Both the position numbers and the translations under genes were made by a program. A stretch of DNA of 64,000 bases from Blautia sp. An249 (GTDB lineage: Bacteria; Bacillota; Clostridia; Lachnospirales; Lachnospiraceae): the NCBI RefSeq assembly GCF_002159835.1, contig NZ_NFJL01000004.1, positions 144,313 through 208,312 on the forward strand. Direction: 5' to 3'. Of this stretch, positions 8,385 through 15,616 are shown one piece after another (position 1 is the first letter of the stretch; the number at the start of each line of letters is the position of its first letter). Under the pieces are notes generated by a model. The model saw only the letters and a program-made list of their open reading frames with translations, did no database searches and had not been told where the DNA came from.

Positions 8385-9174
8385 ATTTACCGATAAGATT
8401 GTCCGGGTAAGAACCCGCCCTTACTATCAGAGTTCCCGGGCGCAATTATATCTGGGCGATTGTTTTCATCTGTTATCCCGGACACTGCCGGAAAGTATTG
8501 ATATGATTTTTGCGGATCCGCCTTATTTCTTAAGCAACGACGGCATCACCTGTCAGGGAGGAAAGATGGTTTCCGTAAACAAGGCCTCCTGGGATCAGGG
8601 AGCCAACTGGCGGCAGAAACATGAATTTAACCGCCGGTGGATCCGCCGCTGCCGGAAAGTCCTGACTGGCAATGGTTCCATCTGGATCTCCGGTACTCTT
8701 CATAACATTTATTCCATCGGCATGGCCCTGGAACAGGAAGGATTTAAAATTATAAATAACATTACCTGGCAGAAGACCAACCCGCCGCCTAATCTTGCCT
8801 GCCGCTGTTTCACCCATTCCACAGAAACCATTCTCTGGGCGCAGAAAAATGATAAAAAATCCAAACATCTGTTTCACTATGACTTAATGAAGGAAATGAA
8901 CCAGGGGAAACAGATGAAAGATGTATGGACCGGTAGCCTGACAAAACCTTCTGAGAAAACAGAGGGAAAACATCCCACGCAGAAACCGGAATACCTGCTG
9001 GAACGAATCCTTCTGGCTTCCACCGATGAAAATATGCTGATTCTGGATCCCTTCTGCGGATCCGGCACCACCGGGGCAGTCGCCCTGCGTCTTGGACGGC
9101 GTTTTATCGGATTTGATAACGTGGAAGAATATCTGGAAATCAGTAAAAAACGTCTGATAAAAGCAGAATCCTGA
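8377..9174 (+). CDS. DpnA-like DNA adenine methyltransferase
   Basis: Beta-class adenine methylase with catalytic DPPY at 47-50 before the SAM motif DPFCGSGTT at 224-232. The segment FLSNDGITC...GGKMVSVNKASWD closely recalls DpnA, the second DpnII-system methylase, which acts on single-stranded GATC DNA during uptake. Its start codon lies in the end of the first methylase (ATGAGTGA overlap). In DpnII systems the endonuclease gene follows, but none is present here: the next 1.4 kb holds small toxin genes and an IS relic. It may be an orphan pair or a system that lost its nuclease. Confidence 0.88.
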   Translation: MSEFTDKIVRVRTRPYYQSSRAQLYLGDCFHLLSRTLPESIDMIFADPPYFLSNDGITCQGGKMVSVNKASWDQGANWRQKHEFNRRWIRRCRKVLTGNGSIWISGTLHNIYSIGMALEQEGFKIINNITWQKTNPPPNLACRCFTHSTETILWAQKNDKKSKHLFHYDLMKEMNQGKQMKDVWTGSLTKPSEKTEGKHPTQKPEYLLERILLASTDENMLILDPFCGSGTTGAVALRLGRRFIGFDNVEEYLEISKKRLIKAES

Positions 9175-9311
9175 TTCTTAAACAAGCCTCACATTCCCGG
9201 ATAAAGGACGAAGTTGGCCTGAATGTACAAACAAGACTCTCCAGTTCGTACATCTGATTCCCATCCAGGATAACGCTTTAATAAGGCTATTATGAAGTTA
9301 CAGATTTGAGA

Positions 9312-9340
9312 TTGAAGAAACAGCGGCGGCATGGTAATAT
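9312..9340 (+). promoter_or_regulatory. Promoter of toxin gene 1
   Basis: TTGAAG (9312-9317), 17-bp spacer, TAATAT (9335-9340). The predicted 5' leader of about 80 nt contains CCCTCC (9398-9403), which can pair with the ribosome site GGAGGG (9416-9421) and hide it, as in many type I toxin mRNAs. The stretch between the methylase stop and this promoter shows no convincing gene. Confidence 0.6.
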
Positions 9341-9427
9341 ATGGACAGGGAAACCATAGAGCCGGGCGGCTTACCCTCTGATATTCGGAGGGGCTAACCC
9401 TCCAGACGAAAGAAAGGAGGGCTGCCA

Positions 9428-9520
9428 ATGAATGTTACATATTCTGATTTAATTCAGTTTTGTATATTTATTGTTTCCCTTGTCGGTCTGTGTTATCAGA
9501 TTTTCAAGGGAAAGAGATAG
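9428..9520 (+). CDS. Small holin-like toxin, type I toxin-antitoxin candidate (copy 1)
   Basis: A 30-residue peptide beginning MNVTYSDLIQ, with one hydrophobic helix (residues 8-25) and a basic tail KGKR. This architecture is that of putative holin-like or TxpA/BsrG-like type I toxins, membrane peptides that depolarise the cell unless an antisense RNA silences them. A strong AAAGGAGGG precedes the ATG. The 3' end carries a hairpin (9519-9549). A near-identical module lies inverted at 10067-10162. The toxin role is inferred from size, shape, hidden ribosome site and antisense promoter. Confidence 0.65.
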   Translation: MNVTYSDLIQFCIFIVSLVGLCYQIFKGKR

Positions 9521-9617
9521 CCGCCAACTACTGGGAATAGTTGACGGCTGACATCATAAAGATGTAATGCTGTAAATTATTCGGGGTAGGCCGCTTCTCT
9601 GGCTTTCCCTCTTTTCT
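9519..9617 (-). ncRNA. Predicted antisense RNA (antitoxin) for toxin 1
   Basis: A strong minus-strand promoter, TTGAAT (9647-9652), 17-bp spacer, TATATT (9624-9629), points at the 3' end of toxin gene 1. The RNA would start near 9617 and end at the hairpin with arms 9519-9530 and 9538-9549, followed by TATCTCTTT. It would overlap the 3' untranslated region and last bases of the toxin mRNA, as in txpA/RatA-type loci. Ends are predictions. Confidence 0.55.
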
Positions 9618-9670
9618 ATTCTCAATATAGCACATCTGGAAGCAGGATTCAAGCAGATTCCTTGATAAGC

Positions 9671-9921
9671 TAGTGTAAAGTTACTGTAGGAAAACTAAAT
9701 AGACAAAAGAATGACGGAAGACGCAGAAGCAAAGCTACTGGAAGAGGCCGTGCAGACCAGCTACTGCAAAGGTGGAGAACAGGTATGCATTACGGAAGAG
9801 GCGGTGAGGGATCGCCGTCCCCAAAGAAAGCCCTGAAATACCTTTACATTGACGGAAACCAAATCTGAACCACATCTTAGGTATAGTCTGTCTTTAATTT
9901 TCCCACAGTAACTTTACGCTA
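9671..9921 (+). mobile_element. 251-bp MITE-like relic of an ISLre2 (UPF0236) insertion sequence
   Basis: Terminal inverted repeats at 9671-9694 and 9898-9921 match at 22 of 24 positions (core GTAAAGTTACTGT). Inside, the plus strand from ATG 9711 encodes LLEEAVQTSYCKGGEQ and CITEEAV, then in another frame PKKALKYLYIDG. These resemble N-terminal pieces of UPF0236/ISLre2 transposases (typically ...KKVKYLYIDADEDH). So the element keeps both ends and scraps of transposase and cannot move by itself. No clear target-site duplication was seen. Family assignment rests on remembered motifs. Confidence 0.65.
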
Positions 9922-9939
9922 TCAAAAACCACAAAAACC

Positions 9940-9968
9940 TTGAATCCTGCTGCCAGATGTGCTATATT
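9940..9968 (+). promoter_or_regulatory. Promoter of antisense RNA 2
   Basis: TTGAAT (9940-9945), 17-bp spacer, TATATT (9963-9968), the inverted copy of the antisense promoter at 9624-9652. Confidence 0.6.
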
Positions 9969-9974
9969 GAGAAT

Positions 9975-10072
9975 AGAAAAGAGGGAAAGCCAGAGAAGCG
10001 GCCTACCCTCAAATAGTTAAGTTAAACTTTTTACAGTCTGGCCGTCACTACTGCGAATAGTGGCGGCTATTT
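9975..10072 (+). ncRNA. Predicted antisense RNA (antitoxin) for toxin 2
   Basis: Transcription from the promoter at 9940-9968 would run into the 3' end of toxin gene 2 and stop at the hairpin with arms 10041-10050 and 10058-10067, followed by a T-rich stretch. Its first 30-odd bases are identical to those of antisense RNA 1, so cross-talk between modules is possible. Ends are predictions. Confidence 0.5.
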
Positions 10073-10162
10073 TCGTCTATCCTTGAAAATCTCGTAAACA
10101 AGACCGACAAGGGCAACAATGAATATTAAAAGCTGAATTAAATCAGCGTATGTAACATACAT
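10067..10162 (-). CDS. Small holin-like toxin, type I toxin-antitoxin candidate (copy 2)
   Basis: A 31-residue peptide beginning MYVTYADLIQ, with one hydrophobic helix and a charged tail KDRRK, homologous to the 30-residue peptide at 9428-9520 (same T-Y-x-D-L-I-Q start and I-F-K tail). The ATG follows GGAGGG. A longer in-frame reading to 10300 is not supported, as its extra residues come from the leader. The leader keeps the CCCTCC/GGAGGG pairing, but the -35/-10 seen in copy 1 are not conserved, so this copy may be weakly expressed. Confidence 0.6.
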   Translation of the reverse strand: MYVTYADLIQLLIFIVALVGLVYEIFKDRRK

Positions 10163-10224
10163 TGGCAACGCCCTCCTTTCCTCTTCAGTCTGGAGGGTTA
10201 GCCCCTCCGAAAGTAGGAGGGTAA

Positions 10225-10347
10225 GCCGCCTTTGGCTCCTGGCAAGAAAGCGCAATTCAAAAGAAAAAATACTATGCCGATTTATACGACAATCATCCAT
10301 CAGATCAGATAATTAACGAGTTCAAAGAATTTCTAGGTAATAAATAA
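10225..10347 (+). pseudogene. Possible C-terminal gene remnant
   Basis: An open frame without a start codon, ending ...YYADLYDNHPSDQIINEF... and a TAA at 10345-10347. Its composition is protein-like and it abuts the toxin module, so it could be the tail of a gene cut by a rearrangement. No family recognised. A hairpin (arms 10352-10359 and 10381-10388, ATCCCCCT/AGGGGGAT) follows at once. Confidence 0.25.
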
Positions 10348-10351
10348 TAAA

Positions 10352-10388
10352 ATCCCCCTCACCCGACACACCGCCGGAAAAGGGGGAT
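10352..10388 (-). terminator. Hairpin, minus-strand terminator-like
   Basis: Eight-bp arms ATCCCCCT / AGGGGGAT; on the minus strand it is followed by TTTTATTATTT. No gene on that strand runs into it from the right, so it may belong to a lost gene or insulate queT. Confidence 0.4.
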
Positions 10389-10431
10389 AAAATTTGCTCT
10401 AATATCATTTTGGCATGATTTTGGCGTTCCC

Positions 10432-10460
10432 TTGACTGTCATCTCTCTTTATGCTATACT
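10432..10460 (+). promoter_or_regulatory. Promoter of queT
   Basis: TTGACT (10432-10437), 17-bp spacer, TATACT (10455-10460). The transcript would begin near 10467, just before the structured leader. Confidence 0.75.
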
Positions 10461-10470
10461 GTCCCACGTT

Positions 10471-10576
10471 GCAAAGCCCATCAAAACCAAGGTCTATCGG
10501 GCTTGCCGCCGATTCCCGGCGTTAAATGAATCGAGTGTTCGAGACCTTCCACTCGTAAAACAAAACTAAAGGAGTA
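10471..10576 (+). promoter_or_regulatory. Structured queT leader, candidate preQ1-type riboswitch
   Basis: Three stems are visible: AAGCCC/GGGCTT (10474-10479 with 10499-10504), CGCCG/CGGCG (10507-10511 with 10517-10521) and CGAGTG/CACTCG (10532-10537 with 10550-10555). The loop of stem 1 carries AAGGTCT (10489-10495), exactly complementary to AGACCTT (10542-10548) in the loop of stem 3, a kissing-loop or pseudoknot. An A-rich tail leads into the ribosome site AAAGGAG. queT genes are commonly controlled by preQ1 riboswitches, but this layout does not clearly match the class I or II consensus known to me. Confidence 0.55.
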
Positions 10577-10582
10577 ATTAAA

Positions 10583-11083
10583 ATGAAAAAACAAAACGTA
10601 CTGTTCATGACACAGGCTGCTATGATTGCAGCAATCTATGTGGTGCTCACACTTGTGTTTGCCCCATTCAGTTTCGGCGAGGTTCAGATTCGTATTTCTG
10701 AAGCGCTGACGATTCTGCCTGTATTTACACCGGCAGCCATTCCCGGCTTATTCGTCGGATGTCTTATTGGCAACTTCGCCGGAGGCGCCATTCTTCCGGA
10801 TATTATCTTTGGAAGTATCGCTACCTTAATCGGCGCATTTTTCACTTACAAACTCAGAAACCAGAAGCGCATCCTGGCTCCTGTGCCTCCGATTCTGGCA
10901 AATATTCTAATCGTACCTTTGGTACTGCGTTACGCCTACGGTGTAGCACTCCCCATTCCTTTCCTGATGCTTACAGTGGGAATCGGCGAAGTCATCTCCT
11001 GTGGCGTACTGGGATTACTGATCGCTGCTGCTTTAAGCCGGTATCAGAGTACTATTTTTAAAACTTCCCATGCAGCAAAATAG
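10583..11083 (+). CDS. queT: QueT-family queuosine-precursor transporter (ECF S component)
   Basis: Membrane substrate-binding subunit that, with the shared ECF module encoded elsewhere, imports a queuosine precursor. The 166-residue product has about five or six hydrophobic segments and the family N-terminus with QAAMIAAIYVVLTLVFAPFS, then FGEVQIRISEALTILP and an IPGLFVGCLIGN motif. The ribosome site AAAGGAG lies at the end of a folded leader. It has its own promoter and terminator, so it is a single-gene unit. Substrate is inferred from family and leader. Confidence 0.9.
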   Translation: MKKQNVLFMTQAAMIAAIYVVLTLVFAPFSFGEVQIRISEALTILPVFTPAAIPGLFVGCLIGNFAGGAILPDIIFGSIATLIGAFFTYKLRNQKRILAPVPPILANILIVPLVLRYAYGVALPIPFLMLTVGIGEVISCGVLGLLIAAALSRYQSTIFKTSHAAK

Positions 11084-11095
11084 AATCATTTTTTT

Positions 11096-11131
11096 ACCGT
11101 CCGGTCGCTGAAACTGACCGGGCGGTATTTT
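11096..11131 (+). terminator. Terminator of queT
   Basis: Hairpin with arms based on ACCGTCCGGTC and GACCGGGCGGT (11096-11126) followed by ATTTTATT, 13 bp after the queT stop. Confidence 0.8.
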
Positions 11132-11132
11132 A

Positions 11133-11161
11133 TTGACAGCCTTTTTTGTGTGTGCTAAATT
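11133..11161 (+). promoter_or_regulatory. Promoter of the RluA-family gene
   Basis: TTGACA (11133-11138), 17-bp spacer, TAAATT (11156-11161), directly after the queT terminator. Confidence 0.7.
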
Positions 11162-11204
11162 ACTCCCATATATACCTTGAACTTTTGGAAGAAAGGAGGG
11201 GCAA

Positions 11205-12152
11205 ATGGACAGACTCTGGAAATTTCAAATCGAGGCAGTCTGGAACCAGCGAACCATTGAAGATTTTCTGAGGCGCCATCTGAATTTTACCCGGCGCCAG
11301 ATTAGCAGCCTGAAATTCATGGAAGACGGAATCCGCTTAAATGGCCAAAAGGTCAGAACCACATGCCGGCTCCACACCGACGATTGGCTCACTATCCATC
11401 TGCTGGATCGAAAATCCGGGGATAAGACCCGAATTCCTTCTGTTTCCCGGACAGCTTTCTCTCCGGTGGTACTGTACGAAGATGAAGATCTCCTCGTGGC
11501 CGATAAACCTGCAGGCCTTCCCGTTCATCCATCCCGGGGACACTACGGGGATACCCTTTTGGATTTCTTACGTCATAATTTGTCTGCAGATGGAAGTACC
11601 CTCCATCCTGTGGGCCGTTTGGATAAGGATACTGCCGGAATCGTGATGATTGCCAGGCACCGGGCCAGCGCGGCCGCTCTTAGTTCCCAGCTTCAGAACC
11701 GGCAGATGGAAAAAACTTATCTGGCTCTCGCAAAGGGAACTTTCGAAGCAAAAGCAGGAGAAATCACTGCCCCCATCGCCCCCAGAGAAGACTGCCTTAA
11801 CCAAATGGAGATCTCAGAAAAGGGAAAGCCTGCCGTTACCAGTTATCAGGTGCAAAAAGAATACTTCACTTCAGAAAAAGGCTTTCCATATTCCCTGCTG
11901 ACCTGTCGGCTGAAGACAGGAAGAACTCATCAAATCCGGGTTCACATGGCCTGTACTGGCCATCCCCTTTTAGGCGATCCCATTTACGGAATCACCCCCA
12001 ATCCCCTTTTTCCTTCGCTGGGATTATGCGCTTTTTCCTGCTCTTTTTACCAGCCATTTACGAAAAAGCGTATCCGGGTAACTACAAAACAGAAAGAATG
12101 GTGTATCCTATGGAACGAATTTATGAAATCCAGATCCGGGGAATCCCCGTAA
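11205..12152 (+). CDS. RluA-family RNA pseudouridine synthase
   Basis: Isomerises uridine to pseudouridine in rRNA or tRNA. The 315-residue protein has an S4-like N-terminal region (residues 15-65), then the catalytic domain with ADKPAGLPVHPS and the signature GRLDKDTAGIVMIA, in which Asp140 is the nucleophile. The C-terminal KTGRTHQIRVHMA and GHPLLGDPIYG motifs are intact. The start follows GAAAGGAGGGG. It overlaps the next gene. The exact target uridines cannot be told from sequence alone. Confidence 0.9.
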   Translation: MDRLWKFQIEAVWNQRTIEDFLRRHLNFTRRQISSLKFMEDGIRLNGQKVRTTCRLHTDDWLTIHLLDRKSGDKTRIPSVSRTAFSPVVLYEDEDLLVADKPAGLPVHPSRGHYGDTLLDFLRHNLSADGSTLHPVGRLDKDTAGIVMIARHRASAAALSSQLQNRQMEKTYLALAKGTFEAKAGEITAPIAPREDCLNQMEISEKGKPAVTSYQVQKEYFTSEKGFPYSLLTCRLKTGRTHQIRVHMACTGHPLLGDPIYGITPNPLFPSLGLCAFSCSFYQPFTKKRIRVTTKQKEWCILWNEFMKSRSGESP

Positions 12153-12691
12153 AAGTAGAACGAAAATCGATTAAGCATCTGTACCTTCGCGTCCGGGCAG
12201 ACGGAAGTGTATCTGTCTCAGCCCCTTTGAGAGTCAGTAAAAAAAGAATTGAACAGTTTGTGGAAGAGAAACTGGAATGGATCTTAAAGCAGAGAAATAC
12301 CCGTATGACCTCCCCTTCCCCTTCGGAGTCTCCAAAGGACTACCGGAGGAAAATGGAGAATTATCAGCGGATTCTTACAGAGAAATTATCGGTTCTTATT
12401 CCCAAGTGGGAGTCTGCCACCGGACTGCATGCCACCCAGTGGAAACTGAGGGATATGAAAACGAGGTGGGGAAGCTGCACTCCTTCTTCCGGCCGTATCC
12501 GCCTGAACCTTCAGTTAGCTGCTTACCCCACCCTCTGTCTGGAATATGTGATTGTCCATGAACTGGTTCACCTGAAAATCCCCGGCCATCCAAAAAAATT
12601 CTGGGAAACAGTCGGATACTATTTCCCAGAATATAAAAAAGCAAGAGATTTACTGCGCCAGGGTATTCCTTATTCTTCCCCGGGGAACTGA
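12110..12691 (+). CDS. YgjP-like zinc metallopeptidase-domain protein
   Basis: Predicted soluble metal-dependent hydrolase of the YgjP/UPF0758-neighbour type (PF01863-like), 193 residues. It carries the zinc motif HELVH (His150, Glu151, His154) with a third ligand His160 in IPGHPKKFW, and the family segment MKTRWGSCTPSSGRIRLN. The start is uncertain: the ATG at 12110 or 12098, both inside the end of the RluA-type gene and with only weak ribosome sites, which suggests translational coupling. Its 3' end overlaps the convergent oxidoreductase gene by 22 bp. The cellular substrate is unknown. Confidence 0.82.
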   Translation: MERIYEIQIRGIPVKVERKSIKHLYLRVRADGSVSVSAPLRVSKKRIEQFVEEKLEWILKQRNTRMTSPSPSESPKDYRRKMENYQRILTEKLSVLIPKWESATGLHATQWKLRDMKTRWGSCTPSSGRIRLNLQLAAYPTLCLEYVIVHELVHLKIPGHPKKFWETVGYYFPEYKKARDLLRQGIPYSSPGN

Positions 12692-13644
12692 ATCTGGAAC
12701 TTTCCCCGGATCTCATCCAGAATTTCCATAATCCGGATGGTTTCTGCATGAGGCATCTGCGGGCATTCAATTTCGCCTTTTTCCAGCGCTTCCCGGCAGG
12801 CCAGCACTTCATACTCATAACCATTGATCTGTTTGGGAACCTGATAGATCGCCGTCATCTTTCTGTCCAGATTAAAGACTCTGATTTCTTCACAGTTATT
12901 AATATTCTGAACTTCAATATACCCTTTATCTCCATTGATAACTCCCAGACGATCCGTCTGCGCTACCATCGTGGTATATAAGAAAGCAACTTTCCCATCC
13001 TGGAAGTAAATAGTGATACTGTCCTGAGCGTCTACTCCGGTCTCAATCTTTGTACAGGAAGCCTCGATTCTCTCAATCTTATCACCAAATACCATAGAAG
13101 CAAAATTAATAGGATAAACTGACAGATCCAGAAGGGCTCCTCCGGCCAGCTCCGGCCGTTTCATCCGTTCCTTATCGGCCATCACGTAACCCAGATTTGC
13201 GCTTAAAGAGGTTATCTTTCCGATCACTCCGCTTGCCACCACATCGTCAATCATCTTTCTGCTCGGCATATAACGTGTCCAGATGGCCTCTGTAAGCAGT
13301 ACCTTCTTCTCCTCTGCAAAAGCAATCAGATCTTTCGCCTGTGCTGCATTCATGGTAAACGCTTTTTCACATAAAACCGCTTTTCCATGTTCGATACACA
13401 TCTTGGCATGGGCATAATGATGGGAATGGGGTGTGGCAATATAAACCAGATCCACCTGAGGATCTGCTGCCATTTCTTCATAAGAACCATAGGCTTTCTG
13501 AAAGCCCCATTTTTTGGCAAAAGCTTCTGCCCTTTCCAGATCTCTTGCCGCCACTGCGTATGCTTCCACAGAATCATCCAGCCCGTTAATGGCTTCCGCC
13601 ATACTTCTCGCTATATTACCTGCGCCTAAAATTGCTACTTTCAT
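12670..13644 (-). CDS. Gfo/Idh/MocA-family oxidoreductase
   Basis: NAD(P)-dependent sugar or polyol dehydrogenase family, 324 residues from the ATG at 13644, which follows GGAGG. The Rossmann start MKVAILGAGNIARSMAEAI, the IATPHSHHYAHAKM loop and the family EKAFTMN motif (Lys as in EKP) are visible, as is the C-terminal domain beginning with GALLDLSVYPI. It resembles dimeric dihydrodiol or xylose dehydrogenase-like members. It stands alone and its substrate is not deducible. A weak promoter TTGTAT-17-TATTCT (13679-13707) lies upstream. Confidence 0.88.
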   Translation of the reverse strand: MKVAILGAGNIARSMAEAINGLDDSVEAYAVAARDLERAEAFAKKWGFQKAYGSYEEMAADPQVDLVYIATPHSHHYAHAKMCIEHGKAVLCEKAFTMNAAQAKDLIAFAEEKKVLLTEAIWTRYMPSRKMIDDVVASGVIGKITSLSANLGYVMADKERMKRPELAGGALLDLSVYPINFASMVFGDKIERIEASCTKIETGVDAQDSITIYFQDGKVAFLYTTMVAQTDRLGVINGDKGYIEVQNINNCEEIRVFNLDRKMTAIYQVPKQINGYEYEVLACREALEKGEIECPQMPHAETIRIMEILDEIRGKFQIQFPGEE

Positions 13645-13714
13645 ATTTTCATCCTCCAGTTTCCAATCTTCTCTCAAAAGAATAGCATTCTTTTTCTTCC
13701 AATACAACCCTCAA

Positions 13715-15127
13715 TCATCTATCGGTTTCCCGGATTTTCCGGTTCAGTTTCCGCATTTCCGGCACAATGAAAAAGGCTACAATCAAAGCTGATGTGGCGT
13801 CAGCAATGGGCGCAGAATAGAGGATTCCTCTCAGTCCCATGAAAAGAGGCAGAATCAAAATCAGCGGAATCAGCAGCAAAAGCTGTCTCAGCATGGAAAG
13901 TATGGACGCTTTAAGGGGCTGTCCGGTGGCCTGAAAATAATTGGTAGAGACAATCTGAAAGCCTGCACAGAAAATACTGAACAGGTAGATCCTCAGACAT
14001 TTCACTGCAAAGTCTGTAAACTGGGCGCTCTCTTCTCCGAAAATCCCGATAATTGCTTCCGGCCAGGTCTGACAGACTATCCATCCCAGAAGAATCAAAA
14101 GGGTGGCGGCGCCTACAGCCATCAGATAGGTTCTTTTTATCCGGTGGAATTTTAAGGCGCCCCGGTTGTATCCCAGAATCGGCTGGGCTCCGATTCCTAC
14201 GCCGATTCCCACAGAAGCCATGATCATGGCAATCTTCATCACGATTCCCATAGCGCTTAAGGCCGCATCGCCTCCTATATCGCTTTGATTTCCATAGTAT
14301 ACCAGGGAATTATTCATTACCACCTGCATAATACAGGCCACGGACTGGGTAATCCCGGAAGAAATCCCCAGAGCCAGAAAATCCAGGATCAGCTTGCCTT
14401 TCAATCCCATTTGCCTTCTCTGAATCCGCATATGCTGAGGTTTCTTAGAGGGCCGCAGAAAGTATACCGTCAGAACAATCGCTGAAATAATCTGAGATGT
14501 GATAGTGGCAATAGCAGCTCCTTTCACACCCCAGTGGAAAACAAAGATATAAACCGGGTCTAAAATCGTATTTAATCCTGCGCCGATTAACATTCCGTAC
14601 ATGGAAAGCCGGGGATGCCCGTCCGTTCTGGCCAGATTGGAAAGTACAATACTAATCAGATTAAAGGGGGTTCCGATCAGAATGATGGACGTATAATCAA
14701 TGGCATAGGGCATCACCGTGTCCGTCGCCCCGAACAGCCGCAGCAAAGGCTTTAAAAACAAAAGACCTGCCGCCATTAAAAGGATTCCTACAATAATTGT
14801 AAAAAGAAAAGCCTGATTTAACGTCTTCTCCGCCTCTTCTTCCTTTTTCTCACCCAGACGGATAGCCGCATAGGCGCTGCTTCCGGAACCGATTAATGTT
14901 CCAAAAGCCAGTAAAATGGTCATAATGGGAAAGGCCACCGTGGTTGCCGCATTTCCAAGGTATCCCACTCCCTGACCGATAAAAATCTGGTCTACAATGT
15001 TATAAATGGAATTAATAAGACAGGAAATTATCGCCGGTACTGAAAAAGTCAGTAAAAGTTTCCCTATGGGTTCCGTTCCCAGAGGGTTTTCCATTCTGCC
15101 AGTTGTCATCTGTTTTGTTTCCTCCAT
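13715..15127 (-). CDS. MATE-family multidrug efflux transporter
   Basis: Twelve-helix cation/drug antiporter of the MATE (NorM/DinF-like) family, 470 residues, a full-length member. It begins with the typical LGTEPIGKLLLTFSVPAI and SIYNIVDQIFIGQGVGY segments, repeated in the second half as the family's twofold repeat. The gene follows a MarR regulator by 19 bp on the same strand and shares its operator-covered promoter, so efflux is probably induced when a ligand releases the regulator. Substrates unknown. Confidence 0.93.
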   Translation of the reverse strand: MEETKQMTTGRMENPLGTEPIGKLLLTFSVPAIISCLINSIYNIVDQIFIGQGVGYLGNAATTVAFPIMTILLAFGTLIGSGSSAYAAIRLGEKKEEEAEKTLNQAFLFTIIVGILLMAAGLLFLKPLLRLFGATDTVMPYAIDYTSIILIGTPFNLISIVLSNLARTDGHPRLSMYGMLIGAGLNTILDPVYIFVFHWGVKGAAIATITSQIISAIVLTVYFLRPSKKPQHMRIQRRQMGLKGKLILDFLALGISSGITQSVACIMQVVMNNSLVYYGNQSDIGGDAALSAMGIVMKIAMIMASVGIGVGIGAQPILGYNRGALKFHRIKRTYLMAVGAATLLILLGWIVCQTWPEAIIGIFGEESAQFTDFAVKCLRIYLFSIFCAGFQIVSTNYFQATGQPLKASILSMLRQLLLLIPLILILPLFMGLRGILYSAPIADATSALIVAFFIVPEMRKLNRKIRETDR

Positions 15128-15146
15128 TTTCTTTCCTCCTTGTAAG

Positions 15147-15581
15147 TTATTTCAAAGCTTCACAGGAATTTTCTGCCATCCGCTCCAGTTGCCGGTAACA
15201 CCTTTCGGCCTCTTCCGGAGAGAATCCTGCAAACAGCTTTTCCTGCCAGTCATTTCTCAGACGGTATATTTTCCGGATAAAGGGCATGGCCTCTTCCGTT
15301 ACATATAAATGACGGATCCGCCGATCCCGGGTATCGGTTTCCATCCGGATATACCCAAGCTCTGCCATCTTCTGCACCGCCTTGGTCACGGTTCCTTTAT
15401 CAAAGTTTCCCTGTCTGGCCAGGTCATACATGGTAATTCCCTCATTTTCATAAATACGAAGCAGAAAAAAATGCTGGCCGCTCCCGATGGGATCCTCTTC
15501 CAGAGCCGTATCAAAATAGCGTTTTGTATTGCGCTGTAAAATAGAAATAAATTTTGCAACCGTAACTTTTTGGGGGCTCAT
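15147..15581 (-). CDS. MarR-family transcriptional regulator
   Basis: Dimeric winged-helix repressor of 144 residues. The recognition region runs from GITMYDLARQGNFDKGTVTKAVQKMAELGYI and the wing contains RDRRIRHLYVTE, both standard MarR features. It starts at ATG 15581 after GGAGGG. It leads the operon with the MATE transporter, and two identical half-site operators (AGTTG-N6-CAACT) flank its promoter, so it most likely represses itself and the transporter and responds to a compound exported by the pump. Confidence 0.92.
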   Translation of the reverse strand: MSPQKVTVAKFISILQRNTKRYFDTALEEDPIGSGQHFFLLRIYENEGITMYDLARQGNFDKGTVTKAVQKMAELGYIRMETDTRDRRIRHLYVTEEAMPFIRKIYRLRNDWQEKLFAGFSPEEAERCYRQLERMAENSCEALK

Positions 15582-15616
15582 TATTTCCCTCCTTTCACAA
15601 TCTTACTTCCGCATAA

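Larger units (their letters stand above)
9584..10008. repeat. 70-bp inverted repeat, arms 9584-9653 and 9939-10008
   Basis: The two arms match at 69 of 70 positions by eye; the mismatch lies next to the -35 spacer. Each arm carries one antisense-RNA promoter and the first part of the antisense RNA, so the promoters are nearly identical and divergently oriented around the IS relic. The toxin coding parts outside the arms are much more diverged. Confidence 0.85.

Noticed and set aside
9189..9428. 79-codon minus-strand frame between the methylases and toxin 1
   Set aside because: It runs antisense through the toxin promoter and leader, has no ribosome site and no recognisable family.
10067..10300. 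77-residue reading of toxin copy 2
   Set aside because: The first 46 residues come from the untranslated leader; the GGAGGG site and homology to copy 1 start at 10162.
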